NCBI GenBank assembly: GCA_937952285.1
Contig: CALFZE010000057.1
Location: 1 to 64,000 of the forward strand
DNA: 64,000 nucleotides
DNA from: UBA2428 sp002343545
GTDB taxonomy: Bacteria > Bdellovibrionota > UBA2428
Direction: 5' to 3'
Shown: positions 24,575 through 33,042 of the stretch, one piece after another
Numbering within the stretch: position 1 is the first letter of the stretch
Layout of the letters: every line of letters begins with the position of its first letter
Translations under genes and position numbers: made by a program
Notes under the pieces: generated by a model
Databases searched by the model: none
What the model was told of the DNA's origin: nothing
The model's input: only the letters and a program-made list of their open reading frames with translations

Positions 24575-25512
24575 ACGCCGTGAAGGAACTCGATGCGAGC
24601 TTCTTCGGCCCCACGCCCCTCGTCGACGAAGAGGGGCTCGGGCTCAAACTCGAAACTCGCCAGCTTGGCGCTTCCTACAAAATGCGTGGGATCCGAAGCT
24701 ACTTGGCGGAGCTTCCCTTCGGGGTTCGACAACTCGAAGTCCTGAGCGCGGGCAACATGGCCCGCAGCCTCGCGCTCGCGATCCGCGGAACGGGTCGTCG
24801 TCTGCGGGCCTGCGTGCCCGATACGATTCCCGCGATCAAGGCCGGCGCGCTACGAGAACTGGGCGTCGATCTTCAAAAGTTATCCTTTCAAGAGTTGTGG
24901 TCGCGCGTCGAAAACGTGGATCCGCGGCCGGAGCTCGTGCATCCGATCGACTCGCCGGCCATCCTGAGCGGTTACGGGAGCCTCGCGCGGGAGCTGCTCG
25001 GTCAGTCGCCCGGCGTGGACGAAGTCATTTTGCCCTTCGGCGTGGGGGGTCTCACGCTGGGCGTGGCCTTCGAACTCAAGCGCGTCCGTCCGGAGCTTCG
25101 AATCGTCGCCGCCGAAAACGCCTTCCTCGCGCCGCTCGCGGCCGCGTACCGGAACGGCGAGAGTTCCCCGGTGGCGGGCACGCGCAGCTGGATCGACGCG
25201 ATCGGAACTCCGCGCGTGCTCCCGCGCGTCTTCGACGCCGTTCGTACGGGCAAAGTGCCGGGCCTCGGCGACGCCGGCGCGCCGCTCCTCGACGAGATCC
25301 GTCTCGTCGAGCCCGACGTCGCGCTCGCGCACGCGCGGAGCTTCTACCGTCGTCGCGGCGAGACGCTCGAAGGCGCCGCCGCGATCGCCTACGCCGCGGC
25401 CCGCGGGGACGCGCGCGAAACTTTGCGCCTGGACGGGAGTGGCCGCGTGGGCGCGCATCCCGTGGTCGTACTAAGCGGCGGGAACGTGGATCCCGAGCTG
25501 CTGCGTTTCTAG
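24571..25512 (+). CDS. Threonine dehydratase-like PLP enzyme (fold type II, EutB-like)
   Basis: A 313-residue fold-type II PLP enzyme. The Schiff-base lysine is Lys37 in GASYKMRGI, matching the S-F-K-x-R-G consensus, and the asparagine-containing loop SAGNMARSLALA is present (consensus S-x-G-N-H-A). The phosphate-binding loop reads PFGVGGLTLG, whereas catabolic dehydratases have G-G-G-G-L; the changed loop suggests altered cofactor binding or substrate. It is coupled by an ATGA overlap to the ornithine cyclodeaminase-like gene. Both products are cytosolic. Beta-elimination from a hydroxy or amino acid is the likely chemistry. It could also be a diaminopropionate- or ectoine-related enzyme. 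Confidence 0.8.
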   Translation: MNAVKELDASFFGPTPLVDEEGLGLKLETRQLGASYKMRGIRSYLAELPFGVRQLEVLSAGNMARSLALAIRGTGRRLRACVPDTIPAIKAGALRELGVDLQKLSFQELWSRVENVDPRPELVHPIDSPAILSGYGSLARELLGQSPGVDEVILPFGVGGLTLGVAFELKRVRPELRIVAAENAFLAPLAAAYRNGESSPVAGTRSWIDAIGTPRVLPRVFDAVRTGKVPGLGDAGAPLLDEIRLVEPDVALAHARSFYRRRGETLEGAAAIAYAAARGDARETLRLDGSGRVGAHPVVVLSGGNVDPELLRF

Positions 25513-25537
25513 GAAAAGCTAACGAGAGGAGAAGGGG

Positions 25538-25897
25538 ATGGGGATGAAATTTTTTTTGGTGTCGGCGTCGTTGTTGCTGGGGATCGCTTCGCGGGAAGCC
25601 GCTGCCATCGGCACCGAGCTGGAGTGTCGATCCTCCAAGCCCGAAGCCGCCCGCGGCATGATCATCTTAGGCGCGCGTATCGGACATTTCCGCCTCGACT
25701 CGGGTCTCGCGGTTTCGGAGCGTCTCCGCTCCGAGCCATCCGCGCACGACGACTCGCATTGCAGCTACGTGGGGATGAATCTCTCCGTGACCCACGTGGG
25801 CGGCCGGAACTTCGTCCTCGAGTACCGGGCTTCGGAGGGCATGGAATCGGTCACCCAAGAACTGTTTTGCGTGCAAACTTATGCCTGTCGCTTCTGA
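25538..25897 (+). CDS. Small secreted protein
   Basis: A 119-residue protein with a signal peptide (MGMKFFLVSASLLLGIAS, cleavage near AAA at residue 23) and four cysteines in a short mature domain (ELECRSS, SHCSYVG, ELFCVQTYACRF), suggesting two disulphides. An AGGAG site at 25527-25531 lies six bases before the ATG. It follows the PLP-enzyme gene by 25 bases and may be the last gene of that unit. No family is recognised. Confidence 0.7.
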   Translation: MGMKFFLVSASLLLGIASREAAAIGTELECRSSKPEAARGMIILGARIGHFRLDSGLAVSERLRSEPSAHDDSHCSYVGMNLSVTHVGGRNFVLEYRASEGMESVTQELFCVQTYACRF

Positions 25898-25991
25898 TCC
25901 CGGCCTTTCTCCGCTCGAGCGGTCTTCGAGTTGTTAAATGCATCGCGTCAAGGTGGAAAGACGCCTCGACTTGGACTTAGTTTGATCCCCG

Positions 25992-28900
25992 GTGTCGTTC
26001 GTCCATTTGCACGTCCATTCCGAGTATTCCCTGTCGTCGTCGCTCTTGCGCATCGACGACATGGTCAAGCGGGCCGCGGGCTTCGGCATGCCCGCCGTCG
26101 CGCTCACGGATCGCGGCAATCTTTACGGCGCGCTCTACCTTCAGAAAGCCTGCAAGGGCACCAAAGTTGGCGAGGGCGAAGCCCAAAAGCCGATGCGCGC
26201 CATCTACGGACTCGACCTCGCGGTTCGGGTCGACGGCGGTGGTGAACTCTCGCGTAACATCGTCCTGCTCGCCGAGAACCTCGAAGGTTGGCGCAACCTC
26301 AACCGTCTGACGACGGCCGCGCACACCCGCTACAACGGCATCGAAGAAGGCCGCGCCCCGTGGGTGCCGCTCGACTTCCTGCTCGAGAACAACGCCGGTC
26401 TTATCGCGCTCACCGGTGGCCTCAAGGGCATTATCAACACCTTCCTGCTGCAGGACCAAGAGGCTCTCGCGCTCGAGACCCTGCGCAAACTGCGCGCCGG
26501 CTTCGGCGAGAACAACCTCTTCCTCGAGCTCGTCGATTCGAGCCTCAGCCTTCAGCGGCAGTGCAACGAAAAGCTTCTCGAGTGGTCCAAAACCGAAGGC
26601 CTGCCGATCGTGGCGGCATCGGACGTCTACTACGCGAGTTTGGAAGACGCCTTCGCCCAGGAAGTCTGGATGATGGTCTCGCAGAAGGTCACGCTCGAGG
26701 AGAACCCGCGCTCGAGCCTCGTCGGGCAGGAGCATTTCTTCCGTTCGCCCGAAGAAATGCGCGAGGCTTTCAGCCACTTGCCCGAGGCCTGCGACAACAC
26801 GCTCAAGATTGCCGAGCGTTGCAACGTCAAGATCAGCTTCTCCGACGAAACGGGCAAGCGCATCTACCACTTGCCGACGATTGACTTGGACGTCAAAGGT
26901 CGCACCCTCGGGCAGGACGAAGCCTTCGCGGAACTCTCGCGCGAAGGTCTCGAGCAACGCCTTAAGGACCTCGAGATCACGGACGAAGCCAAACAGAAAA
27001 TCTACCGCGACCGCCTGGAGTACGAAATCCAGGTCATCACGAAGATGGGTTTCTGCGGCTACTACCTTATCGTCTCGGACTTCATCCGCTGGGCCAAGAA
27101 CAACGGCTGTCCGGTGGGGCCGGGTCGGGGTTCGGGCGCGGGGTCTCTCGCCGCCTACGTGCTCGACATCACGAATATCGATCCGATCGCGTACAACCTG
27201 CTCTTCGAGCGCTTCCTCAATCCGGAGCGCGTTTCGCTTCCCGACTTCGACGTCGACTTCTGCCAGGCCAAGCGCGGCGCAGTCATCCGCTACGTCATCG
27301 AGCGTTACGGCCAGGAGCGCGTCTCGCAGATCGTCACCTTCGCGAAGGAACAAAGCAAGAACGCGCTCAAGGACGTGGGCCGCGTGCTCGGACTGAGCTT
27401 CGCCGAGACGAACCGCCTGACCAAGCTCATCCCCGTCTTCCGCGGCAAACCCGCGACGATCCAGGAAGCCCTGGACGAGGTGCCCGAGTTCAAGGAACTC
27501 GTCGACGCCGATCCTCGTTGCCGTCAAACCGTGGATATCGCGCTCAAGCTCGAGGGCGCGCTTCGCCAACCCGGTGTCCACGCGGCCGGCGTCATCATCG
27601 CCTCGAAGCCCGTCGAAGACTGCGCGCCGCTCTCGCGCGACGTGAACGGCAACATGATCGTGCAGTGGGACATGAAGATGTCCGAAGAAGCCGGACTCGT
27701 GAAGTTCGACTTCCTCGGCCTCGTCACGCTCGATCTCTTGGATATGGCTTGCCGTTTTATCCACGAGCGCGCCGACCGCGAGGGGCGCCCCCGTCCGGAG
27801 ATCAAGGGCCGCGACCTTAACTACGAAAACATCCCGCTCGACGAGCCGCGTGCCTTTGATCTTTGCACGCGTGGCGACACGATGGGCGTCTTCCAGTTCG
27901 AATCCGGTGGCATGCAGCAGCTTTGCAAACGCGTGCGCCCCGATAAGTTCGCCGAGATCTCGGCCATCACTTCGCTCTTCCGCCCCGGTCCGCTCGAGTC
28001 CGGCATGGTCGAGGACTTCATCAACCGGAAGTTCGGCAAGGCCAAGGTCGAGTACATGTTCCCCGAGATGGAGGCGCCGCTCAAGGAAACCTACGGCACC
28101 ATCCTCTACCAGGAACAGGTGCTCGAGATCGCCCGCCGCGTTTCGGGCTTCTCGCTCGGCGGCGCCGATATGCTCCGCCGCGCCATGGGCAAGAAGATCG
28201 AAAAGGAAATGGCCGCGCAGCGGGCCGCCTTCGTCGACGGCGCCGTGAAGAACGGCAAGCCCGCCGCCAAGGCGTCGGAACTCTTCGACCTCATCGAGAA
28301 ATTCGCCGGCTACGGTTTTAACAAGTCGCACGCCGATGCCTACTCCGTGCTCACGCTCCAGACGGCCTACCTGAAGGCCGTCTACCCGACCGAGTTCTTC
28401 GCGGCGCTGCTCGCGATCGAAAAAGGCGACACGGAAAAAGTCGCCAAGTACATCCAGGACGCGCGCCAACGCAACCTCGAGGTCCTGCCGCCCGACGTGA
28501 ACGAGTCGGGCCTCGACTTCACGATCATTCGCGACGGCGTCATCCGCTTCGGTCTGTCGGCCATCAAGAACGTGGGCGAGGGCGCCGCCGAAGCGATTCT
28601 CGTCGGGCGCAAGGAAGGCCCCTTCAAGGACTTCTTCGATTTCTTGTCGCGGGTCGACGCGAAGGCGCTCAACAAGCGCACGGTGGAATGCTTGATCCAG
28701 GCCGGCGCCCTCGATTTCGCCGAGACCGACAAGACGGCGTACCGCTCCAAGCTCCTCGGTATCTTGGAAAAGGCCGTCGAGTGGTCGGGCAAGCTGCACG
28801 AGTCGCGCAACGAAGGGCAGTTCTCTCTCTTCGGTGGTGGCGGTGGCGAAGGTCCGGCGCAAGACATGCCGCCGCCGCGCTTCGATCCGAACGCCGTGCC

Positions 28901-29606
28901 GCTCACGCAGCGACAGATCCTCGACTTCGAAAAGCAGCTCCTCGGCGTTTTCGTGTCGGGCTCGCCCATGGATAAGTACCTCGATCGCGCGCGCCGCGCC
29001 GGGGCCCTCGCCATCGAGCAATTGGTCGATCGCGCCCCCAAGTCCTACGTCACGGTGGCGGGCATCGTCGTCGAGTTCCGCGAAGTGCGCGTCAAGAAGG
29101 GACGCATGGCGGGCGAGCTCATGGCCATTCTCAAGATCGAGGACCCGTCGGGTCAGGTCGAAGTCGTGAGCTTTCCCGCGCACTACAAGGAATTCGCGGA
29201 GATCTTCAAGTCGGGTAACCCGCTACTCATGAAGGCCGAGCTCGACTTCGAGGAAGACCGGCCCAAGCTCATCTGCAGCGTCGGCAAGAACGGCCAGGAA
29301 GGCTCGCGCATCGAGGACCTCACCTTGATTGAGGACCGCGCGCCCAAGAAGCTTGCGCTCACGCTCGCGCTCGACCGCGTGGACGGACTCATTCCGCCGC
29401 ACCTCATCTGCGAGGAAATCGCCGAAGTCCTGCGCAAGCACCACGGTCCCATCCCCGTGTCGATGACGCTCGTGAAGACGGGCCATTTCGAGACGAAGAT
29501 GGACCTGGGCGAGACGTACAAGGTCCACGCGCACGAAGCGCTCTACGAAGAGCTCCGCGGCGTCGTTGCCATCCCCGGCGGCTTGCGCGTCGACGCGGTC
29601 TACTGA
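25992..29606 (+). CDS. dnaE: DNA polymerase III alpha subunit
   Basis: The replicative polymerase, 1204 residues. In order: PHP domain (1-280, starting FVHLHVHSEYS), palm with the catalytic LPDFDVDF and PVGPGRGSGAGSL stretches (about 375-430), fingers, a helix-hairpin-helix region, an internal clamp-binding motif QFSLF (about 943-947), and an OB-fold C-terminus (YVTVAGIVVEFREVRVKKGR). The start is a GTG at 25992. The PHP domain keeps the first HLH pair but has lost most other metal ligands: TDRGN for TDHGN (Arg41), D75 for E, N89 for H, G143 for C, S183 for H, Y213 for H. Built-in proofreading is therefore unlikely. A TAGTTT box ends 8 bases upstream. Confidence 0.95.
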   Translation: MSFVHLHVHSEYSLSSSLLRIDDMVKRAAGFGMPAVALTDRGNLYGALYLQKACKGTKVGEGEAQKPMRAIYGLDLAVRVDGGGELSRNIVLLAENLEGWRNLNRLTTAAHTRYNGIEEGRAPWVPLDFLLENNAGLIALTGGLKGIINTFLLQDQEALALETLRKLRAGFGENNLFLELVDSSLSLQRQCNEKLLEWSKTEGLPIVAASDVYYASLEDAFAQEVWMMVSQKVTLEENPRSSLVGQEHFFRSPEEMREAFSHLPEACDNTLKIAERCNVKISFSDETGKRIYHLPTIDLDVKGRTLGQDEAFAELSREGLEQRLKDLEITDEAKQKIYRDRLEYEIQVITKMGFCGYYLIVSDFIRWAKNNGCPVGPGRGSGAGSLAAYVLDITNIDPIAYNLLFERFLNPERVSLPDFDVDFCQAKRGAVIRYVIERYGQERVSQIVTFAKEQSKNALKDVGRVLGLSFAETNRLTKLIPVFRGKPATIQEALDEVPEFKELVDADPRCRQTVDIALKLEGALRQPGVHAAGVIIASKPVEDCAPLSRDVNGNMIVQWDMKMSEEAGLVKFDFLGLVTLDLLDMACRFIHERADREGRPRPEIKGRDLNYENIPLDEPRAFDLCTRGDTMGVFQFESGGMQQLCKRVRPDKFAEISAITSLFRPGPLESGMVEDFINRKFGKAKVEYMFPEMEAPLKETYGTILYQEQVLEIARRVSGFSLGGADMLRRAMGKKIEKEMAAQRAAFVDGAVKNGKPAAKASELFDLIEKFAGYGFNKSHADAYSVLTLQTAYLKAVYPTEFFAALLAIEKGDTEKVAKYIQDARQRNLEVLPPDVNESGLDFTIIRDGVIRFGLSAIKNVGEGAAEAILVGRKEGPFKDFFDFLSRVDAKALNKRTVECLIQAGALDFAETDKTAYRSKLLGILEKAVEWSGKLHESRNEGQFSLFGGGGGEGPAQDMPPPRFDPNAVPLTQRQILDFEKQLLGVFVSGSPMDKYLDRARRAGALAIEQLVDRAPKSYVTVAGIVVEFREVRVKKGRMAGELMAILKIEDPSGQVEVVSFPAHYKEFAEIFKSGNPLLMKAELDFEEDRPKLICSVGKNGQEGSRIEDLTLIEDRAPKKLALTLALDRVDGLIPPHLICEEIAEVLRKHHGPIPVSMTLVKTGHFETKMDLGETYKVHAHEALYEELRGVVAIPGGLRVDAVY

Positions 29607-29735
29607 GCGTAGCTACGGCAATCGAAGGGAAGTCGTAGCGGTACGCAGCGGCGCCCGGAACTCCATGCGACGGATCACGGAGGCGGGCGCCAAAACTTTG
29701 GCGACGCCGATCGCGTGAACGCCAAGGCTTCGCCG
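29607..29735. other. Intergenic region without a recognised gene
   Basis: Between dnaE and the lipoprotein at 29771. I see no open reading frame with coding character and no RNA gene. The distal part holds the promoter annotated separately. Confidence 0.5.
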
Positions 29736-29736
29736 T

Positions 29737-29764
29737 TTCTGACTCGCGTCGGAAGCCCTAAACT
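29737..29764 (+). promoter_or_regulatory. Promoter of the FlgT-C-like lipoprotein gene, leaderless or very short leader
   Basis: TTCTGA (29737-29742), a 16-base spacer and TAAACT (29759-29764) end six bases before the ATG at 29771. The six bases are AAGGGA; a Shine-Dalgarno site that close to the start codon would be too near to work. Confidence 0.5.
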
Positions 29765-29770
29765 AAGGGA

Positions 29771-30694
29771 ATGCTTCGACGTCGACGACTGTGGTGCTTC
29801 GCCCCGATTTTACTCGGCGCTTGCGCCGAGCCCGTCGTGCGGTCCGCGAGCCCCGGTCGGCCGACCGTGCAGGCTCCGACGAGCGCGCCCAAAGCGCCGC
29901 TCCCCAACTACACGCTGCCGGATCTCAAGAAGCGCGTTTGGATCGCGCGGCCCAAGCTGTCGGCTACGCTGCCGCCCGAGTTCAACGGCGTCGACGTGTC
30001 CGGCATCCTGATGGCCCGCTTCCTCGAGATCTTCAACCACGAGAAGAGCCCCTTCGTGGCCGAGATCGCGCCCGGCGATCTACCCGAGGACCCGGCCGAG
30101 GGCGCGCGTCTGGCTCGGGGCGCGGGCTTCGCCGGGCTGCTCGTGCCCACGCTCGGCAGCCTCGAGGTGACGCGTCGTCGCGCGCCGGAGGGGCTTTTGC
30201 AATCCTCGACGGTGGACCTTTCCGTGCGGGTGAGCTCCGAGCTCATCGACGGCGGATCGGGCAAGGTGCTCGGCACCGCCGACGAAACGGATGCCTCCTC
30301 GCAAACTCGCTCCGAGCTTCTCTCGACGGAAGCGCTGCCCGAACCCGCGCGCCGCCTCGAGGAATCCGCGCGCAAGCTCGCCATCCGCACGCTGGGGCGC
30401 TACCTCCCCTGGGCCGAGAAGCTCGGCTGGTCCGGTAAGGTCGTGCGCCTCGACGGCGCGCGCGTTTACATCGACTCCGGCCGTCGCACGGGCCTCCAGG
30501 TCGGCGATACCCTTCGCGTCGTCGAAGCGCCGCGCGAAATCTACGACCCGCAGACCGGCGTCTTCGTGGGTGTCGCGCCCGGTCGGCTCAAGGCGACGCT
30601 CAAGATCATTCAACTTTTCGGTCAGGACGGCGCGATGTCCGCGCTTCAAAGCGGGGGCGGCATCCTGCTCGGAGACCGCGTCGAGTTGTATTGA
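29771..30694 (+). CDS. Lipoprotein with FlgT-C-like domain
   Basis: A 307-residue lipoprotein (MLRRRRLWCFAPILLGACAE, lipobox cysteine near residue 18) with a Pro-rich linker. The central domain (about 50-210) resembles a CsgG/LPP20-like N-terminal fold. The C-terminal domain (about 225-307) has the pattern VVRLDGARVYIDSGRRTGLQ then VGDTLRV and ILLGDRVELY, as in the FlgT C-terminal domain and related SH3-like extracytoplasmic domains. An outer-membrane or periplasmic location is inferred. It is followed, after an 11-base gap, by a second lipoprotein gene, so the two probably form one unit. Confidence 0.7.
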   Translation: MLRRRRLWCFAPILLGACAEPVVRSASPGRPTVQAPTSAPKAPLPNYTLPDLKKRVWIARPKLSATLPPEFNGVDVSGILMARFLEIFNHEKSPFVAEIAPGDLPEDPAEGARLARGAGFAGLLVPTLGSLEVTRRRAPEGLLQSSTVDLSVRVSSELIDGGSGKVLGTADETDASSQTRSELLSTEALPEPARRLEESARKLAIRTLGRYLPWAEKLGWSGKVVRLDGARVYIDSGRRTGLQVGDTLRVVEAPREIYDPQTGVFVGVAPGRLKATLKIIQLFGQDGAMSALQSGGGILLGDRVELY

Positions 30695-30705
30695 GGGAGA
30701 GGCTC

Positions 30706-31539
30706 ATGAACGGCAGCGTGAAAAATTCGAGTCGTGGCGTCGCGCGGAACATCGCGTGCGGGCTCGCGGGCCTCGCTTTGGCGGCGTGCGCGACCTCGGT
30801 TCCGCCGGCGGATCTGCCCAAGCCGCCGACTCCCGCGCCGGCCTCGGAGCCCTTCTCGCCGCCGGAAGTCGCGTGCGTGCCGAAGGACTACGTTTGGCAA
30901 CGTCGGGTGAAGGACAAGAAGGGCAAGGTGACGGTCGTCGCCAAGCCGCGCTTCTTCATCCCGAAGAAGGGACTCGCCGGTCGCTTTCCCGTCGAGAGCC
31001 ACCTGCTCACGGCGGACGAGCAAGCCGAATCCGGCTGGCCGAAGTCGAAGGGCGAGGGTATCGATGAACACGTCCGAGCGAGCTGCGCAGTCCTCAAGGC
31101 CAAGTACGGCCTGACAGACGAGGATTGCGAGGACGTCTACAAGAACTCGTGGGAACGGGTCTGGACGCCGGCCGAGGGCGGGGGTCAGATTGGCCAGGGT
31201 TCCAAGGGCATCCCGCCTCACCTCGAGGAAGAGATGTTCTCCTTCAACATGCGCTGGATCCCGCCCGTTCCGCCGGGAACGAAGTTCCTCCTCAGTCACG
31301 GTGATCGTCACGTTATCGTGAGTGGCGGTTACGAGTTCGGTCCGGGCAAGAAGATCGTCGCGAAAGGCGCCATCGGCGGCGTGCAACCCGAGGTCGAGTA
31401 TTTTCTCGGGGCCAAGACGAGTTCCACGATTCGCGTGCGCTCGCTCGAGAATATCCAGGAGATGCCGCTCGGACCGGTCGTCTGCGAGGCGCTCGCGCGC
31501 CCCGAGACCCAAAACCCGGCGCCGAAATCGGGCGAGTAA
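30706..31539 (+). CDS. Putative lipoprotein of unknown function
   Basis: A 277-residue protein with a lipoprotein signal (hydrophobic CGLAGLALAACATS, lipobox cysteine near residue 28) and a Pro-rich linker (PPADLPKPPTPAPAS). The mature domain has three further cysteines (VACVPKDYVW, RASCAVLKAKYGLTDEDCEDV, VVCEAL). Blocks such as FNMRWIPPVPPGTKFLLSHG and HVIVSGGYEFGPG suggest a compact beta fold. The ATG at 30706 with GGGAGAGG upstream is preferred to a TTG at 30691 that overlaps the previous stop. It is likely co-expressed with the FlgT-C-like lipoprotein. No family is recognised. Confidence 0.75.
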   Translation: MNGSVKNSSRGVARNIACGLAGLALAACATSVPPADLPKPPTPAPASEPFSPPEVACVPKDYVWQRRVKDKKGKVTVVAKPRFFIPKKGLAGRFPVESHLLTADEQAESGWPKSKGEGIDEHVRASCAVLKAKYGLTDEDCEDVYKNSWERVWTPAEGGGQIGQGSKGIPPHLEEEMFSFNMRWIPPVPPGTKFLLSHGDRHVIVSGGYEFGPGKKIVAKGAIGGVQPEVEYFLGAKTSSTIRVRSLENIQEMPLGPVVCEALARPETQNPAPKSGE

Positions 31540-31545
31540 AAACGA

Positions 31546-32238
31546 CTAAGGGGCTTGGTCTTCGCCCGGGGCGGCGTCGAGCGTCGGCGCGGCTGCGGGC
31601 GTTTCCTCGTGCGGAGCGATCGAGGCTTCTTCGTTGCCCGTCGCGGTCGGAGCCGTCTCGACGACTTCCGTTTCTTCCGTCGGAGCGGCCGAGACTTCGG
31701 TCTCGTGGTTTTCGGTCGCAACGGCGGCCGCCGCGACGTCCGCGGGCGCTTCGAGGGCAGGAGCGGCCGTCTTCTCGGCCTTCTGGAAGCGGGCGCGGAA
31801 GGCATTCTGGCGCTCGCTCTTCTTGCCCTTGGCGCGGCCCGCGTCTTCGCTCAGCGCGCTCAGGCAAGTTTCGAGCAGCTCGTTCTCTTCTTCGGGGGCG
31901 AGCATGTTCACGAGGAACTCGGAATTCTTCGGGAGGAAGCTCACGTCCAAAAGGCGACGGCCATCCGCGAAGAGGCGCAGGTCATGGCGCGCGCGTTCGA
32001 TGCGCAGGAGGCGCGTCGCGCCCAGCAGCTCGCGGCCGGTCTCGAAGACGCGGGTTTTGTCGGAGTCTTTCAGCAGGCCCGGCAGCGTGCCGTCTTCGGG
32101 GGCCTCGGTTTCCTCGCGGCCGAACTCGTCGACGAGAAGGGCGAGGGCGAGCACGGTCTCGGACTGGCGGATTCTTTCGAGCCGTTCGCGGATGCTGTTG
32201 GCGCGTTCTTTGTCGACGGAATAGTTTTCGAAATCCAC
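31546..32238 (-). CDS. Cytoplasmic protein with acidic low-complexity tail, unknown function
   Basis: A 230-residue protein with no signal peptide. Residues 1-145 are helical and charged (DKERANSIRERLERIRQSE, RFARFQKAEK-type stretch), with a middle domain (ETGRELLGATRLLRIERAR, LFADGRRLLDVSF). The last 75 residues are an Ala/Glu/Pro/Thr-rich tail, probably disordered. The GTG start at 32238 has GGGAGG 8-10 bases upstream. It lies 61 bases after ktrA on the same strand and could be its last partner gene. No known domain is recognised. Confidence 0.65.
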   Translation of the reverse strand: MDFENYSVDKERANSIRERLERIRQSETVLALALLVDEFGREETEAPEDGTLPGLLKDSDKTRVFETGRELLGATRLLRIERARHDLRLFADGRRLLDVSFLPKNSEFLVNMLAPEEENELLETCLSALSEDAGRAKGKKSERQNAFRARFQKAEKTAAPALEAPADVAAAAVATENHETEVSAAPTEETEVVETAPTATGNEEASIAPHEETPAAAPTLDAAPGEDQAP

Positions 32239-32299
32239 GTTCGGGCCTCCCTCATGAGCACTCGGTCTGGGCCTGTTTTCGCCGGAAGCGGGGGGGGAG

Positions 32300-32980
32300 T
32301 CAACTTCGGGGATCGGGGTTCTGCCTCAGGAATTTCTCGAGGTTAGGGCTTTCGCCCGTCAAAAGCAGGAGGTCGTCCTCGGCCAAGACGGTTTCGGCCG
32401 TGGGCCGCCGCATGCGGGCCCCTTCTTGGGCGCCGCGCACGGCCACCACGAAGATGTCGTAGCGGTCGGGCAGCCGCAGGTCGCCGAGTTTGCGCCCCGC
32501 GAGCGGCGCCGGACAACGGGCCTGCACGACTTTGTAGTCGTCGCCCAGATCCATCTCGTTCAGGACGTTCCGGTGCAGGACCCGGTGGGCGATGACCTCG
32601 CCCATCTCGCTCTCCACGAAGAAGACCTCGTGCGCGCCGAGCTTGCGCAGGATATCGGCCGCGAGCTCGTTGTGGGCGCGCGCGACGACGCGCGGGATCT
32701 TGAGGTCGACGAGGTGCACGGTCGTCAGCACGGCCGCCTCGAACTGTTCGCCGATGCAGACGACCGCGGCGTCGAGGCTCGCGAGATCGAGTTGCAGGAG
32801 CGTCTTGCGGTCCGTCGCGTCGGCCACCAAGGCCACGCCGACGGAATCCTTGATGGCGTCGATGCGTTCGGGCGAATCGTCCAGGACGATGACTTCGGCG
32901 CCCGAAAGCTGGAGCTCGCGGGCGATCGATTCGCCCAAAACTCCGAGTCCGACGACGAGGATCCGTTGCTTCTTGGCCAT
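32300..32980 (-). CDS. Potassium uptake regulatory subunit (TrkA/KtrA type)
   Basis: A 226-residue cytosolic RCK protein that gates the Ktr/Trk potassium channel in response to nucleotides. It has an RCK-N Rossmann domain (ILVVGLGVLGESIARELQLS; the acidic residue at the end of strand 2 is in VIVLDD) and a C-terminal RCK-C domain (about 140-220, with APLAGRKLGDLRLPDRYDI). A single RCK unit of this length matches KtrA rather than the double-length E. coli TrkA. Its partner channel gene lies upstream on the same strand at 33440-35176, with a DUF1428 gene between. It has its own strong predicted promoter, so it can be transcribed apart from the channel. Confidence 0.9.
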   Translation of the reverse strand: MAKKQRILVVGLGVLGESIARELQLSGAEVIVLDDSPERIDAIKDSVGVALVADATDRKTLLQLDLASLDAAVVCIGEQFEAAVLTTVHLVDLKIPRVVARAHNELAADILRKLGAHEVFFVESEMGEVIAHRVLHRNVLNEMDLGDDYKVVQARCPAPLAGRKLGDLRLPDRYDIFVVAVRGAQEGARMRRPTAETVLAEDDLLLLTGESPNLEKFLRQNPDPRS

Positions 32981-32986
32981 GCCGCG

Positions 32987-33027
32987 ATTCTACGCGAGGA
33001 CCCCGCGTCGTCAAACGCGGGGTCCTC
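32987..33027 (-). promoter_or_regulatory. ktrA promoter with the -35 box in the loop of a perfect palindrome
   Basis: On the minus strand TTGACG (33014-33009), a 16-base spacer and TAGAAT (32992-32987) end six bases before the ATG at 32980, predicting a leaderless mRNA. Bases 32996-33007 and 33016-33027 are perfect 12-base inverted repeats (GAGGACCCCGCG and its complement) around an 8-base loop that contains the -35 hexamer. The palindrome may also terminate the transcript from the DUF1428 gene, or act as an operator. Confidence 0.65.
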
Positions 33028-33042
33028 TCCGGACTCGAGAGG

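Noticed and set aside
25977..29183. Minus-strand open frame of 1068 codons opposite dnaE
   Set aside because: It is a shadow of dnaE, rich in His/Arg/Glu/Leu as expected for antisense of GC-rich coding DNA, with no start signals or motifs.
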